Positions 1 through 7,393 of a DNA stretch of 64,000 nt are shown in pieces (position 1 is the first letter of the stretch; every line of letters begins with the position of its first letter). The position numbers were made by a program, and so were the translations under genes. The stretch lies in assembly GCA_965263105.1 (NCBI GenBank), contig CBDHGL010000002.1, positions 62,001-126,000 on the forward strand, given 5' to 3'. Under the pieces are notes generated by a model. That model was not told where the DNA came from and did no database searches. It saw only the letters and a list, made by a program, of their open reading frames with translations. The stretch comes from JBCCTX01 sp965263105. GTDB lineage: Bacteria > Bacteroidota > Bacteroidia > J057.

Positions 1-248
1 AGATCTACATGGTTGTATCCGGCCGAACGCAAAGCCAGGTATTTTACGCCTACCTTCTTTAAGGCTTCTAGTACCTTCCGACTTCCATCATCATGGGTAA
101 ATAGGCACACTGCTTCAAAGCCTTGGGCCAAAATAGCCGTTTGGGCATTAAGGGGTATATCCCAGAAAGTCAACTCATGGCGACCTGCGTTGCGTTTGGA
201 CAAGTGTTCTTCTTCAAAGTCAAGGGTGTTGTAAACCGCTACTTTCAT
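1..248 (-). CDS. 2-hydroxyacid dehydrogenase (D-lactate dehydrogenase type), N-terminal part
   Basis: Reading the minus strand from the ATG at 248 gives an open frame running off the window edge, so only about the first 82 residues are visible. It begins MKVAVYNTLDFEEEHL and ends in RSAGYNHVD. This matches the N-terminal catalytic domain of NAD-dependent D-2-hydroxyacid dehydrogenases, where RSAGYNHVD(L) is the conserved substrate-loop motif of the LdhA branch. The expected role is reduction of pyruvate or a related 2-keto acid in the cytoplasm. The NAD-binding domain lies outside the window, so the subfamily is inferred from this short motif. It follows the DUF4136 gene with a 2-bp gap, suggesting co-transcription. 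Confidence 0.85.
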   Translation of the reverse strand, partial: MKVAVYNTLDFEEEHLSKRNAGRHELTFWDIPLNAQTAILAQGFEAVCLFTHDDGSRKVLEALKKVGVKYLALRSAGYNHVD

Positions 249-250
249 AA

Positions 251-865
251 TTAGGGTTGGAATGAGGTATTAGCGTTTGAATTTGACATGGGTGATTCCA
301 AGTAATGGTTCTGGGGGGCTGAAGGTTGTAAGCGAATTCTATTTGCCTGGAATGGGAAGGCCTTCATGAGGGCCTTTAATTCTTTGTTAAAGGGCTTTTC
401 TAACCATTTGGAATCGGGTTCTTCCACTATCCTTTTGGCGATTCCCTTCCAAATTTCTTTGCGATTTTGGGCATCTATGCATTCGATCAACAAGGTCGCC
501 TCCTTGTAGCAGAAGGTACGGGTATAATAGGGCAGGCCCAAAAAATCTTCCCATTTGCTATCAAAAGGAAAGGGTTGTTCGGATAGCTCTTTTTCCTCAA
601 TAACCACGCGAATACGAATCCAAAGGTCTGGTTGAGAGGATTCCCAATATTTCCGAGAAAGCATCTCCTTGCGAACCGTTTGAAGCATCCTATCCTTGTC
701 TTCCGAACTGAAATAGGCCTCATCCCCTACATATTCCCAAGCTCCCATTCCGAAGCTTCCATAGGCTTCAGGATGAGATTCGAGATCAAAGTCGGAAAAA
801 ACCGATAGGGAACTACAGGCTTGCATGAGGGCAGCGATGACGAGGAAGAATATGAAATTTCTCAT
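251..865 (-). CDS. DUF4136-type lipoprotein
   Basis: A 204-residue protein with a lipoprotein signal: hydrophobic MRNFIFFLVIAALMQAC with a lipobox cysteine at residue 17. The mature part has the layout of DUF4136 lipoproteins, an alternating beta pattern with an early 'SDFD' segment and a central WIRIRVVIEEKE strand. The C-terminal 30 residues are polar and probably disordered. Function is unknown for the family; the protein is expected to be anchored in an envelope membrane. Its stop is 2 bp upstream of the 2-hydroxyacid dehydrogenase start. The call rests on overall resemblance, not on catalytic residues. Confidence 0.7.
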   Translation of the reverse strand: MRNFIFFLVIAALMQACSSLSVFSDFDLESHPEAYGSFGMGAWEYVGDEAYFSSEDKDRMLQTVRKEMLSRKYWESSQPDLWIRIRVVIEEKELSEQPFPFDSKWEDFLGLPYYTRTFCYKEATLLIECIDAQNRKEIWKGIAKRIVEEPDSKWLEKPFNKELKALMKAFPFQANRIRLQPSAPQNHYLESPMSNSNANTSFQP

Positions 866-1261
866 AAGGATTCAATTGTGTTGTACCCCCAATTACGCCC
901 CGGCGCCTGGGCTTTGGGATGAGTTTCCATGGCTATGGGACTGACTTTTGATAGGGGGGCTTATGAACCGGGTTCATTTATTAGAAAAGAGAGGCATTTT
1001 CAAATACAATACTATCTATATGAGCTGAAAGGTTTACTTCTCTTCTGAGAATTCCTGCTAATATTTACAGGTGGCAGTCGCTACGCGCCTGCTGATCGGG
1101 GAATATTTCTCAAATTCTACCGAGTTGTGAATCGCGAAGCGCTTCATTCTGCCAATTTTGGCAGAAAAAGGGGGGAAAAGGAGATCGAGTGGGGAAAATC
1201 CATTTAAAAAGGATCTGTAAATCATCTGGTGTAAAATGGTATATATATACCTAAATTAGTT
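866..1261. other. Gene-free stretch with a palindrome and a dispersed repeat
   Basis: No credible gene was seen in this 396-bp gap between two minus-strand genes. It holds one copy of a 47-bp dispersed repeat (1011-1057) and a perfect palindrome CTGCCAATTTTGGCAG at 1149-1164 followed by AAAAAGGGG. A shorter version of that palindrome, also followed by AAAAAGGG, lies at 17297-17308. The promoter of the DUF4136 gene is presumably here. Confidence 0.5.
1011..1057 (+). repeat. 47-bp dispersed repeat, copy A
   Basis: Matches 62926-62972 at 41 of 47 positions in the same orientation. Both copies contain a small hairpin (TTCTC-N4-GAGAA here, TTCTCT-TT-AGAGAA there). In the frame starting at TAT CTA TAT, four of the six differences fall at third codon positions and are synonymous, so a decayed coding fragment is possible. 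No surrounding gene was found in either place. Confidence 0.6.
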
Positions 1262-1933
1262 TCACTCACAAAGGGGAATCCCTTCCGAAAGGGCCACTGG
1301 ATACTGAGGACTCAACATAGGAATCCCCAATTCCATGCCCCGCAGGATGAGGATAATTCCTAGCAAGACCGAAAAAGCGGTCAGGAGTTTTTTTACGTTT
1401 ATTCCAGGGAAGCTATGGAGTCCCCAACTGCAAATAGCCCATGCGGGCAGGGTTCCCAGGCCGAAGAACAGCATAAACCCCACACTTTCCCAGAGAAGAG
1501 ACTGGGTAAGAGAGGTAGCCAAGGCCAGGTAAACCAATCCGCAAGGGAGAATGCCATTGGCGATTCCCATCATGAATTTGCTTGCAAGCGATGAGCGACG
1601 TTGGTGTAGATTCCAGGTCCTTTTTAACAGGCTACTCGCCTTGAAAGCTGGTAGATTAAATTTCGCAAGGCGAAACTGGGCTAAAATAATGCCTACTCCC
1701 ATAGCTATCGAAAGAGATTTTTGCCATCCCAATAGCGAGACTCCCTGTCCTAAAGCTCCCAAGAGGACACCCAATAGGATATAGGTGAAAATCCGACCGG
1801 AATGGTAAACTACAGGTTCCCATGGATTTCGCTGGGGAGAGCGGTGCATGACCGCCACAAACAGCGGCCCACACATTCCCAAGCAGTGCAAGCTGCCCAC
1901 CAATCCCGTTGTAAATGCGATACCCATCCACAT
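1262..1933 (-). CDS. TauE/SafE-family (COG2836-like) membrane protein of the cbb3 cluster
   Basis: A 223-residue membrane protein with about six hydrophobic segments. The N-terminus MWMGIAFTTGLVGSLHCLGM plus CGP is the hallmark of the COG2836 'sulfite exporter TauE/SafE' branch commonly encoded next to cbb3 oxidase genes. In this context it is usually thought to help copper supply or oxidase maturation in the inner membrane; that role is inferred from neighbourhood. A Cys-x4-Cys pair in the first helix could bind metal. It is the last gene of the ccoS-to-ccoH run, 1 bp after ccoH, so co-transcription is likely. Confidence 0.8.
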   Translation of the reverse strand: MWMGIAFTTGLVGSLHCLGMCGPLFVAVMHRSPQRNPWEPVVYHSGRIFTYILLGVLLGALGQGVSLLGWQKSLSIAMGVGIILAQFRLAKFNLPAFKASSLLKRTWNLHQRRSSLASKFMMGIANGILPCGLVYLALATSLTQSLLWESVGFMLFFGLGTLPAWAICSWGLHSFPGINVKKLLTAFSVLLGIILILRGMELGIPMLSPQYPVALSEGIPLCE

Positions 1934-1934
1934 A

Positions 1935-2372
1935 TCAGGGAATTATGAGGGTTTTCTCATCAAAATAATCCCTTCCCATACTTCGCCAGGAAAGCCGCAG
2001 TTTCCAGCGGCCAGCTTCAATCTCCGCTCGTGGGATGAATAGCCGTTCTTGTTGCAGGGTATCTAGGGAATAGATACGGTCCTTGTGCGCATTGACGGTA
2101 TGATAAAGATGGAGTTCGCCCCGAATGTTAACCTTATCCTCGGGGAAAGTAACCAAGACCCCTTGTAGCTGCTGATCATACCGAAGCGCCACAGATTCTT
2201 CCAGCAGTTGGCTATTACGCTTAGCCATCATCAAGGAATCATGCCCCAACTCCTTTTGGTAATAATCTTCCGTTACCAGGTGGTATTCCTGTCGGGTGGC
2301 CATGAAGACCATGCTCATGAGTCCTAAGGCAAAGACTATATAGGCAAATGCAATTTTGTATCCCCAATTCAT
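1935..2372 (-). CDS. ccoH: CcoH/FixH-type cbb3 oxidase assembly protein
   Basis: A 145-residue protein with one N-terminal transmembrane helix (GYKIAFAYIVFALGLMSMVF) and a periplasmic beta-rich domain. FixH proteins have this architecture, and the motif EYHLVTEDYYQKEL (compare 'LVsedYYkkel') is typical. CcoH is needed for stable assembly of cbb3 oxidase, often acting with the CcoI copper ATPase. It sits 10 bp after ccoG and 1 bp before the TauE/SafE-like gene, in the standard ccoG-ccoH order. The family is divergent, so position in the operon carries much of the assignment. Confidence 0.85.
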   Translation of the reverse strand: MNWGYKIAFAYIVFALGLMSMVFMATRQEYHLVTEDYYQKELGHDSLMMAKRNSQLLEESVALRYDQQLQGVLVTFPEDKVNIRGELHLYHTVNAHKDRIYSLDTLQQERLFIPRAEIEAGRWKLRLSWRSMGRDYFDEKTLIIP

Positions 2373-2382
2373 AGGTGTTTTA

Positions 2383-3795
2383 TTATTTAATCATAGGAGG
2401 TCCCAAGAAGGTAGACTCAACTTTGTCTAGGAGTTGGTCTCCGTCAAAGATTCCCACTTCAATTTTTTGTTTCATTTTTTCAATCTGCTCTCTGGGAATT
2501 TCAATGAAAAAACTCCCATTGGCGATGCCTTGGTCTTCGATTTCAAGGTTTTTCCCCACCATCACAATACGTCCTATGGAGGGACTCATCAGCCGAATCT
2601 CTACCATGTGAGCTTCATGAGTTTTGTTGATGAGTTGGATATTGTACAAGTTGGTTACCAGGCTATCTTCCTTGAGTTGGTACATAGTCCCTTTGGTCCG
2701 CAGGAGGGTAGCTTCAATCGGGCTTCTTCCGGAGAAGGAAAAACCCAAAACTCCCAATAGCAGAACCAGGACGGCAGAATAAGCGATAACTCTAGGGCTA
2801 AAGGAGAACTTGCTTCCTTGCTCAATCTGGTTGAAAGAGGCATAGCGGATAAGACCTTTTTCAAACCCCACCTTTTCCATGACCTCATCACACACGTCCA
2901 TACAAGCGGTACAGTTTACACACTCCATCTGGGTTCCATCCTTGATGTCTATTCCCGTAGGACATACCTGTACGCAAAGGGAGCAAGCGATACAATCTCC
3001 TTCTGATCTTTCTGCATTTTTCCGCAGAACGCCCCTAGGCTCTCCTCTTACGTGGTCATAATGTACCACGATTGAATTTTTATCCAACAAAGCGCCCTGC
3101 AAGCGCCCATAGGGACATATGACAATACAGGCTTGCTCGCGGAGGTAGGCAAAAACAAAGAAGAACAGCAGGGAAAAGCCTATGACGAAGGAGAATTTTC
3201 CTATGTGCTGACCAGGTCCTTCTTGAACGATCTTCGCCAATTCTTCCCAGCCTACTACATAGGACATCACCGTATGGGCAATGACAAAAGAGATGAGATA
3301 AAAGATAATCCACTTCCCTCCTTTCTTCAGGACTTTCTCTACATTCCAGGGTGCCTTAGCTAGTTTTCGCTGTGCAGGCGCATCTCCTTCGATAGCGTAT
3401 TCGATCTTACGGAATACCATTTCCATAAAAAGAGTCTGGGGGCAAGCCCATCCGCACCAAACCCGGCCAAAGACTACGGTAAATAGAATGATAAAGACGA
3501 AGAGGCAAATCAAGGCCAGGGCCAAGAGGTGGAAGTCCTGGGGCCAAAAAGGAACCCCCAATAGGATAAACTTCCGCTCCATGATATTGACTAGCAGAAA
3601 GGGATAGCCTCCTATCTTTATAAAAGGCCCAGCGAAAAATAGCGCTAGCAGAAATACACTGACCCAAACCCGGTATTGGTGAAAACGCCCCCTGGGTTTT
3701 CTAGGAAATACCCAGCGTCGCTTGCCCGCTTCATCTACTGTCCCGATTTGGTCTCGGAAGGCATCATAGTCTATTTCAATGGGTTTTCGCGCCAT
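2383..3795 (-). CDS. ccoG: CcoG/FixG ferredoxin-like cbb3 accessory protein
   Basis: A 470-residue membrane iron-sulfur protein. After a cytoplasmic N-terminus there are about four transmembrane helices, with the CGWACPQTLFMEMVFRKIEY motif after the second. Two 4Fe-4S clusters follow near residues 270-310 (CIACSLCVQVCP and CVNCTACMDVC), then a last helix and a C-terminal immunoglobulin-like periplasmic domain. CcoG is known as a cupric reductase that supports copper delivery to the CcoN subunit. Its ATG shares one base with the ccoP stop (TGATG), pointing to translational coupling. Length and motif order are those of intact family members. Confidence 0.95.
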   Translation of the reverse strand: MARKPIEIDYDAFRDQIGTVDEAGKRRWVFPRKPRGRFHQYRVWVSVFLLALFFAGPFIKIGGYPFLLVNIMERKFILLGVPFWPQDFHLLALALICLFVFIILFTVVFGRVWCGWACPQTLFMEMVFRKIEYAIEGDAPAQRKLAKAPWNVEKVLKKGGKWIIFYLISFVIAHTVMSYVVGWEELAKIVQEGPGQHIGKFSFVIGFSLLFFFVFAYLREQACIVICPYGRLQGALLDKNSIVVHYDHVRGEPRGVLRKNAERSEGDCIACSLCVQVCPTGIDIKDGTQMECVNCTACMDVCDEVMEKVGFEKGLIRYASFNQIEQGSKFSFSPRVIAYSAVLVLLLGVLGFSFSGRSPIEATLLRTKGTMYQLKEDSLVTNLYNIQLINKTHEAHMVEIRLMSPSIGRIVMVGKNLEIEDQGIANGSFFIEIPREQIEKMKQKIEVGIFDGDQLLDKVESTFLGPPMIK

Positions 3796-4689
3796 CAGTT
3801 GGAACTTAGAATTTGTGTTTGGGTGCTATCTCCCTCAGAAGCAGGGGATTCTGTATCTTCTGGCACATACAATTCTCCCTGAGGCTCTTTGGGGGTGGCA
3901 GGTGTAGTACCTACGAGGGTTTGGATATAGCTGGCTACGCGCTGCATGTCCTGGGGATTGAGCTGCTCCTGCCAGGAAATCATTCCCTTTTCAGGGACGC
4001 CATACTTTATAGTCGTGAAAATGTCTTGGATGCTCCCTCCATGCAGCCAGTAGCTATCCGTCAGGTTGGGGCCAATATTGCCCCCTCCATCTGCGACATG
4101 ACAAACCGCACAGAGTTGTAAGTAGATTTTCTCTCCTGCCTGGAGATCTGAGGCCGACTCCAGGGCTACTACGTTACTTTCATCTACCAGAGCTGCCATT
4201 TGCTCCAGAAACTCCGCCTTTTGGATTTCGGCTTCGGCAAGCTCTGCTTCGTATTCTTGTGCGGAAGACCAATCACTGTTCACATGGTATATCCAAAGGT
4301 AGATGACTGAGAAAACGATGGAAATATAAAATCCGATCGTCCACCAAGGAGGAAGATTGTTGTCTAGTTCCCGAATCCCATCATAGTCATGATCCAGGGT
4401 GATCGACTCTTCCTCTTCAATGGGAACAATGGCATTGACCTTTCTGGAAAAGTTCGCCCAATTCCATTTGAAGTTGAAGAAGGGCTTACTTGCTTTTTTC
4501 TCATCTGGTTGAACGAGTGCCAGTACGGTAAAGGCCAATAGCAGGCATAGTATAGCGAAGGCAATTGCCAGGAAAAGGAGCAGATTTATCAGTGAATCTT
4601 GGGAAAGGCCCTGGACTTCTTGGGCATATACGCCTATACTGGATAAGACCCAGAAAACCCCCTATTCCTACTTTTTTAAGAAAGGTCAT
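3795..4689 (-). CDS. ccoP: CcoP, cbb3 oxidase c-type cytochrome subunit, with apparent frameshift near the start
   Basis: The main frame (3795 to about 4660) carries a helix, SQDSLINLLLFLAIAFAIL, a second helix (WTIGFYISIVFSVIYLWIY) and one c-type haem site, CAVCH, followed by the usual GGGNIGPNLTD. One haem fits Bacteroidota CcoP. The frame has no ATG, GTG or TTG before the first helix. An ATG at 4689 overlaps the ccoQ stop (TAATG) and starts MTFLKKVGIGGF in another frame. The two frames join at a homopolymer (CCCCC 4658-4662, AAAA 4654-4657 on the plus strand). Removing one base gives MTFLKKVGIGGFWVLSSIG then VYAQEVQ, a normal signal peptide. A sequencing or real indel is the simplest explanation; slippage is possible. 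Confidence 0.85.
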
Positions 4690-4886
4690 TATCGTTTGTT
4701 TTGGGGGTTGACAGGAAGAGAATTAGGGGCAGATTCAATGGGTAAATCTGCCATTCGCTGCACATGATGCTTTTTCATAGAAAAGGCATAGACGACCAGG
4801 GCCACAAAGAAGATAAAGAAGATCAGGAATGCGACCACAGCGAAGATTGCGGCATCGTCTAGAGATCTGAGAATGATTTTATACAT
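4689..4886 (-). CDS. ccoQ: CcoQ-like small cbb3 oxidase subunit
   Basis: A 65-residue protein: short N-terminus MYKIILRSLDDAAIFA, one strong transmembrane helix (VVAFLIFFIFFVALVVYAF) and a basic, histidine-bearing cytoplasmic tail. CcoQ/FixQ subunits look like this and stabilise the cbb3 complex in the inner membrane. Such short proteins are not diagnostic alone; the location between ccoNO and ccoP decides the name. Its stop overlaps the proposed ccoP start by one base. Confidence 0.8.
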   Translation of the reverse strand: MYKIILRSLDDAAIFAVVAFLIFFIFFVALVVYAFSMKKHHVQRMADLPIESAPNSLPVNPQNKR

Positions 4887-4913
4887 GATTCGGGTATTTA
4901 TTGTGTGAATTAG

Positions 4914-7109
4914 TTAGGGTTGATCCTCTACTTTAGTTCCATCTACTCCCAATCGCTGGATGTAGGCGATTAAGGCGATTACTTCACTTTCGCTTTGTAC
5001 CATAGAGGGGTCTAGCTTCATCTGCTCCAGTTCGCCTTTTATGTCTTGGGCAATTTCCTCCGCCTGCTTTGCCAAGTCTTCATTGGCTTGCGTATCATAT
5101 CCTTCTGGATAAGGCACTCCCAGGGTCTGCATCGCCCGAATCTTAGCCGGAGTGGAGCTTACATCTAAGGCTTGGGTAAGCAACCAACTGTAAGCAGGCA
5201 TGATAGACTGAGCTTCCATCGTCCTGGGATCCATGAAGTGCTGGAAGTGCCAATAGTTAGATTTTTTGAGTTTCAGGGTTCCCTCCCGGGCAAGGTCTGG
5301 GCCTGTTCGCTTGGATCCCCACTGGAAGGGATGGTCATAGACAAATTCCCCAGATTTAGAATAAGGACCGTAGCGCTCTGTTTCGGAACGGAAGGGACGT
5401 ATCATCTGGGAATGACAGGTATAGCAGCCTTCCCGGATATAGATATCTCGCCCTTGTAATTCCAGCGGGGTATAGGGTTGAACAGCTGCGATCTTGGGTA
5501 CATTGGACTCCACCATGAAGGTGGGAACAAACTCTACAATACCCCCAATCAGGATGAGGACGGTCGCAACCAATAACAATTGCATAGGGCGTCTTTCGAT
5601 CCAGCGGTGCCAGTATTCGTTTTCTCCCTTTTTGTACTTCTTAGCAAGCGCAAAGGCCTGTGCTTTTTCCGCTCCCAAGAAATCTCCTTGGCGAGTGGTT
5701 CGGATGAGGTTCACCATCATTAAGACAGCTCCAACGATGTACAAGGTTCCACCCAGGGCGCGCATCCAATACATGGGCAGAATTTGAACCACCGTTTCCA
5801 GAAAGGTTTTGTATACCAAGAATCCTCCCTGATCAAAATCCTTCCACATCATGGCCTGGGTCCATCCAGCTATGTAGAGCGGAACCGTGTAGAATATAAT
5901 TCCCAGGGTACCAATCCAAAAGTGTGCATTGGCCAGAGGTTTGGACCACAATTTTGTCCGCCACATGCGAGGCACGAGCCAGTAGAAAATACCAAAGGTC
6001 ATAAAGCCATTCCAGCCAAGCGTTCCGACATGAACGTGTCCGATCGTCCAATCCGTAAAGTGCGTAATTGCGTTTACTGACTTAATCGAAAGCAAGGGAC
6101 CTTCCAGGGTGGCCATCCCATAGGCAGTAACTGCCACGACCAAAAACTTGAGCTCGGGTTCATTCCGCACCTTATCCCAGGCCCCTCTCAGGGTAAACAA
6201 GCCATTGAGCATGCCTCCCCAGGAAGGGGCGATCAACATGAGGGAGAATACCATCCCAAGCGACTGAGCCCAGTCGGGGAGAGAAGTGTATAACAAGTGG
6301 TGGGGGCCTGCCCATATGTAAATAAAGATCAGGGCCCAAAAGTGTATAATCGAAAGGCGGTAGGAATAAACCGGTCGATTGGCAGCCTTGGGGATGAAGT
6401 AATACATCAAGCCCAGGTAGGGAGTCGTTAGGAAAAAGGCAACTGCATTGTGCCCGTACCACCACTGGACCAAGGCGTCCTGAACTCCTGCATATACAGA
6501 ATAGCTTTTTAGAAAGGAAACGGGAAGCTCCATGCTGTTAACAATGTGCAAAACAGCAACCGTAACCCAGGTGGCTATATAAAACCAAATGGCTACATAG
6601 AGGTGTCTTTCTCTTCGCTTCATGATGGTCATGAACATGTTGACCCCAAATACTACCCAGACGAGGGTAATGAGAATATCTATGGGCCATTCTAACTCTG
6701 CATATTCCTTACCGGTGGTGTAGCCCATAGGCAGGGTCAGCAGGGCTGAAACGATAATAAGCTGCCAGCCCCAGAAGTGGGTCCAACTAAGGGATTTGTT
6801 CCACATGGGCGTTTTGAGCAGCCTGGGGAGGGAGTAGTATACTCCCATGAAAATCCCATTTCCTACAAAGGCAAAAATTGCTGCATTCGTATGTAGGGGA
6901 CGAATCCTACCAAAGGATAACCAGGCGATACCCTCCGTGATGGTCGGTATGACCATTTGCAAGGCCGCTAAAAGACCCACCAGAAAGCCCGCCATGCCCC
7001 ATACAGCTGTTGCAATGAAGAAGGCTCTAACAATCTTGTTATCGTAATAAAACTGCTCGATGGGTCTCTCTTTAAAGGTAGCAGTTTGAGTGAGGGTATG
7101 AGTTGACAT
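4914..7109 (-). CDS. ccoNO: Fused CcoN-CcoO subunit of cbb3 cytochrome c oxidase
   Basis: A 731-residue fusion. Residues 1-480 are the haem-copper oxidase core CcoN with about twelve helices and the conserved histidine segments (LHTNAAIFAFVGN, WWYGHNAVAFFLTTP, THFTDWTIGHVHVG). After a linker and another helix, the CcoO part carries one c-type haem site, GCYTCHSQMIRPF, with the first cysteine near residue 562, and ends in a helical tail. The enzyme reduces O2 to water at low oxygen and pumps protons. The N-O fusion is characteristic of Bacteroidota. It lies 39 bp after ccoS and 27 bp before ccoQ in the same operon. No lesion is visible. Confidence 0.97.
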   Translation of the reverse strand: MSTHTLTQTATFKERPIEQFYYDNKIVRAFFIATAVWGMAGFLVGLLAALQMVIPTITEGIAWLSFGRIRPLHTNAAIFAFVGNGIFMGVYYSLPRLLKTPMWNKSLSWTHFWGWQLIIVSALLTLPMGYTTGKEYAELEWPIDILITLVWVVFGVNMFMTIMKRRERHLYVAIWFYIATWVTVAVLHIVNSMELPVSFLKSYSVYAGVQDALVQWWYGHNAVAFFLTTPYLGLMYYFIPKAANRPVYSYRLSIIHFWALIFIYIWAGPHHLLYTSLPDWAQSLGMVFSLMLIAPSWGGMLNGLFTLRGAWDKVRNEPELKFLVVAVTAYGMATLEGPLLSIKSVNAITHFTDWTIGHVHVGTLGWNGFMTFGIFYWLVPRMWRTKLWSKPLANAHFWIGTLGIIFYTVPLYIAGWTQAMMWKDFDQGGFLVYKTFLETVVQILPMYWMRALGGTLYIVGAVLMMVNLIRTTRQGDFLGAEKAQAFALAKKYKKGENEYWHRWIERRPMQLLLVATVLILIGGIVEFVPTFMVESNVPKIAAVQPYTPLELQGRDIYIREGCYTCHSQMIRPFRSETERYGPYSKSGEFVYDHPFQWGSKRTGPDLAREGTLKLKKSNYWHFQHFMDPRTMEAQSIMPAYSWLLTQALDVSSTPAKIRAMQTLGVPYPEGYDTQANEDLAKQAEEIAQDIKGELEQMKLDPSMVQSESEVIALIAYIQRLGVDGTKVEDQP

Positions 7110-7148
7110 AAGAAGAGAGGTGATTAGGAAATTTGGAATTAGAATGTC

Positions 7149-7334
7149 TTAGGGTTCAGGCGTAGACACGGGTGGAATTGCCTTTGATTGCTTCTCAGAG
7201 TTTTCGTAAAGAATTCGAATAGAAGGAGTTACATCGTCCTCGTATTGTCCGTCTTTGACGGCCCAATAAAAGGCCAGGAGGAATCCCGTTGCCAGGAAGA
7301 GGCTAAATGCGATGAGGATAATTATTGCTGCCAT
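7149..7334 (-). CDS. ccoS: CcoS, cbb3 oxidase maturation protein
   Basis: A 61-residue protein with one N-terminal transmembrane helix and the family motif FYWAVKDGQYEDD directly after it, which identifies CcoS (usual lengths 45-70). CcoS is required for insertion of haem b and copper into CcoN. It is the first gene after the gap downstream of ccoI. A perfect 18-bp palindrome (7404-7421) lies about 70 bp upstream of its ATG, so it probably heads the ccoS-ccoNO-ccoQ-ccoP transcript. Confidence 0.92.
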   Translation of the reverse strand: MAAIIILIAFSLFLATGFLLAFYWAVKDGQYEDDVTPSIRILYENSEKQSKAIPPVSTPEP

Positions 7335-7393
7335 AGCTTATTGTTTCTGTATCCAAAAATGAATGATTCGGAATCCATAGAATAAAACTGGTG

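Noticed and set aside
3795..4538. ccoP starting at the TTG at 4538
   Set aside because: That start falls inside the first membrane helix and discards the obvious signal peptide and VYAQEVQ region upstream.
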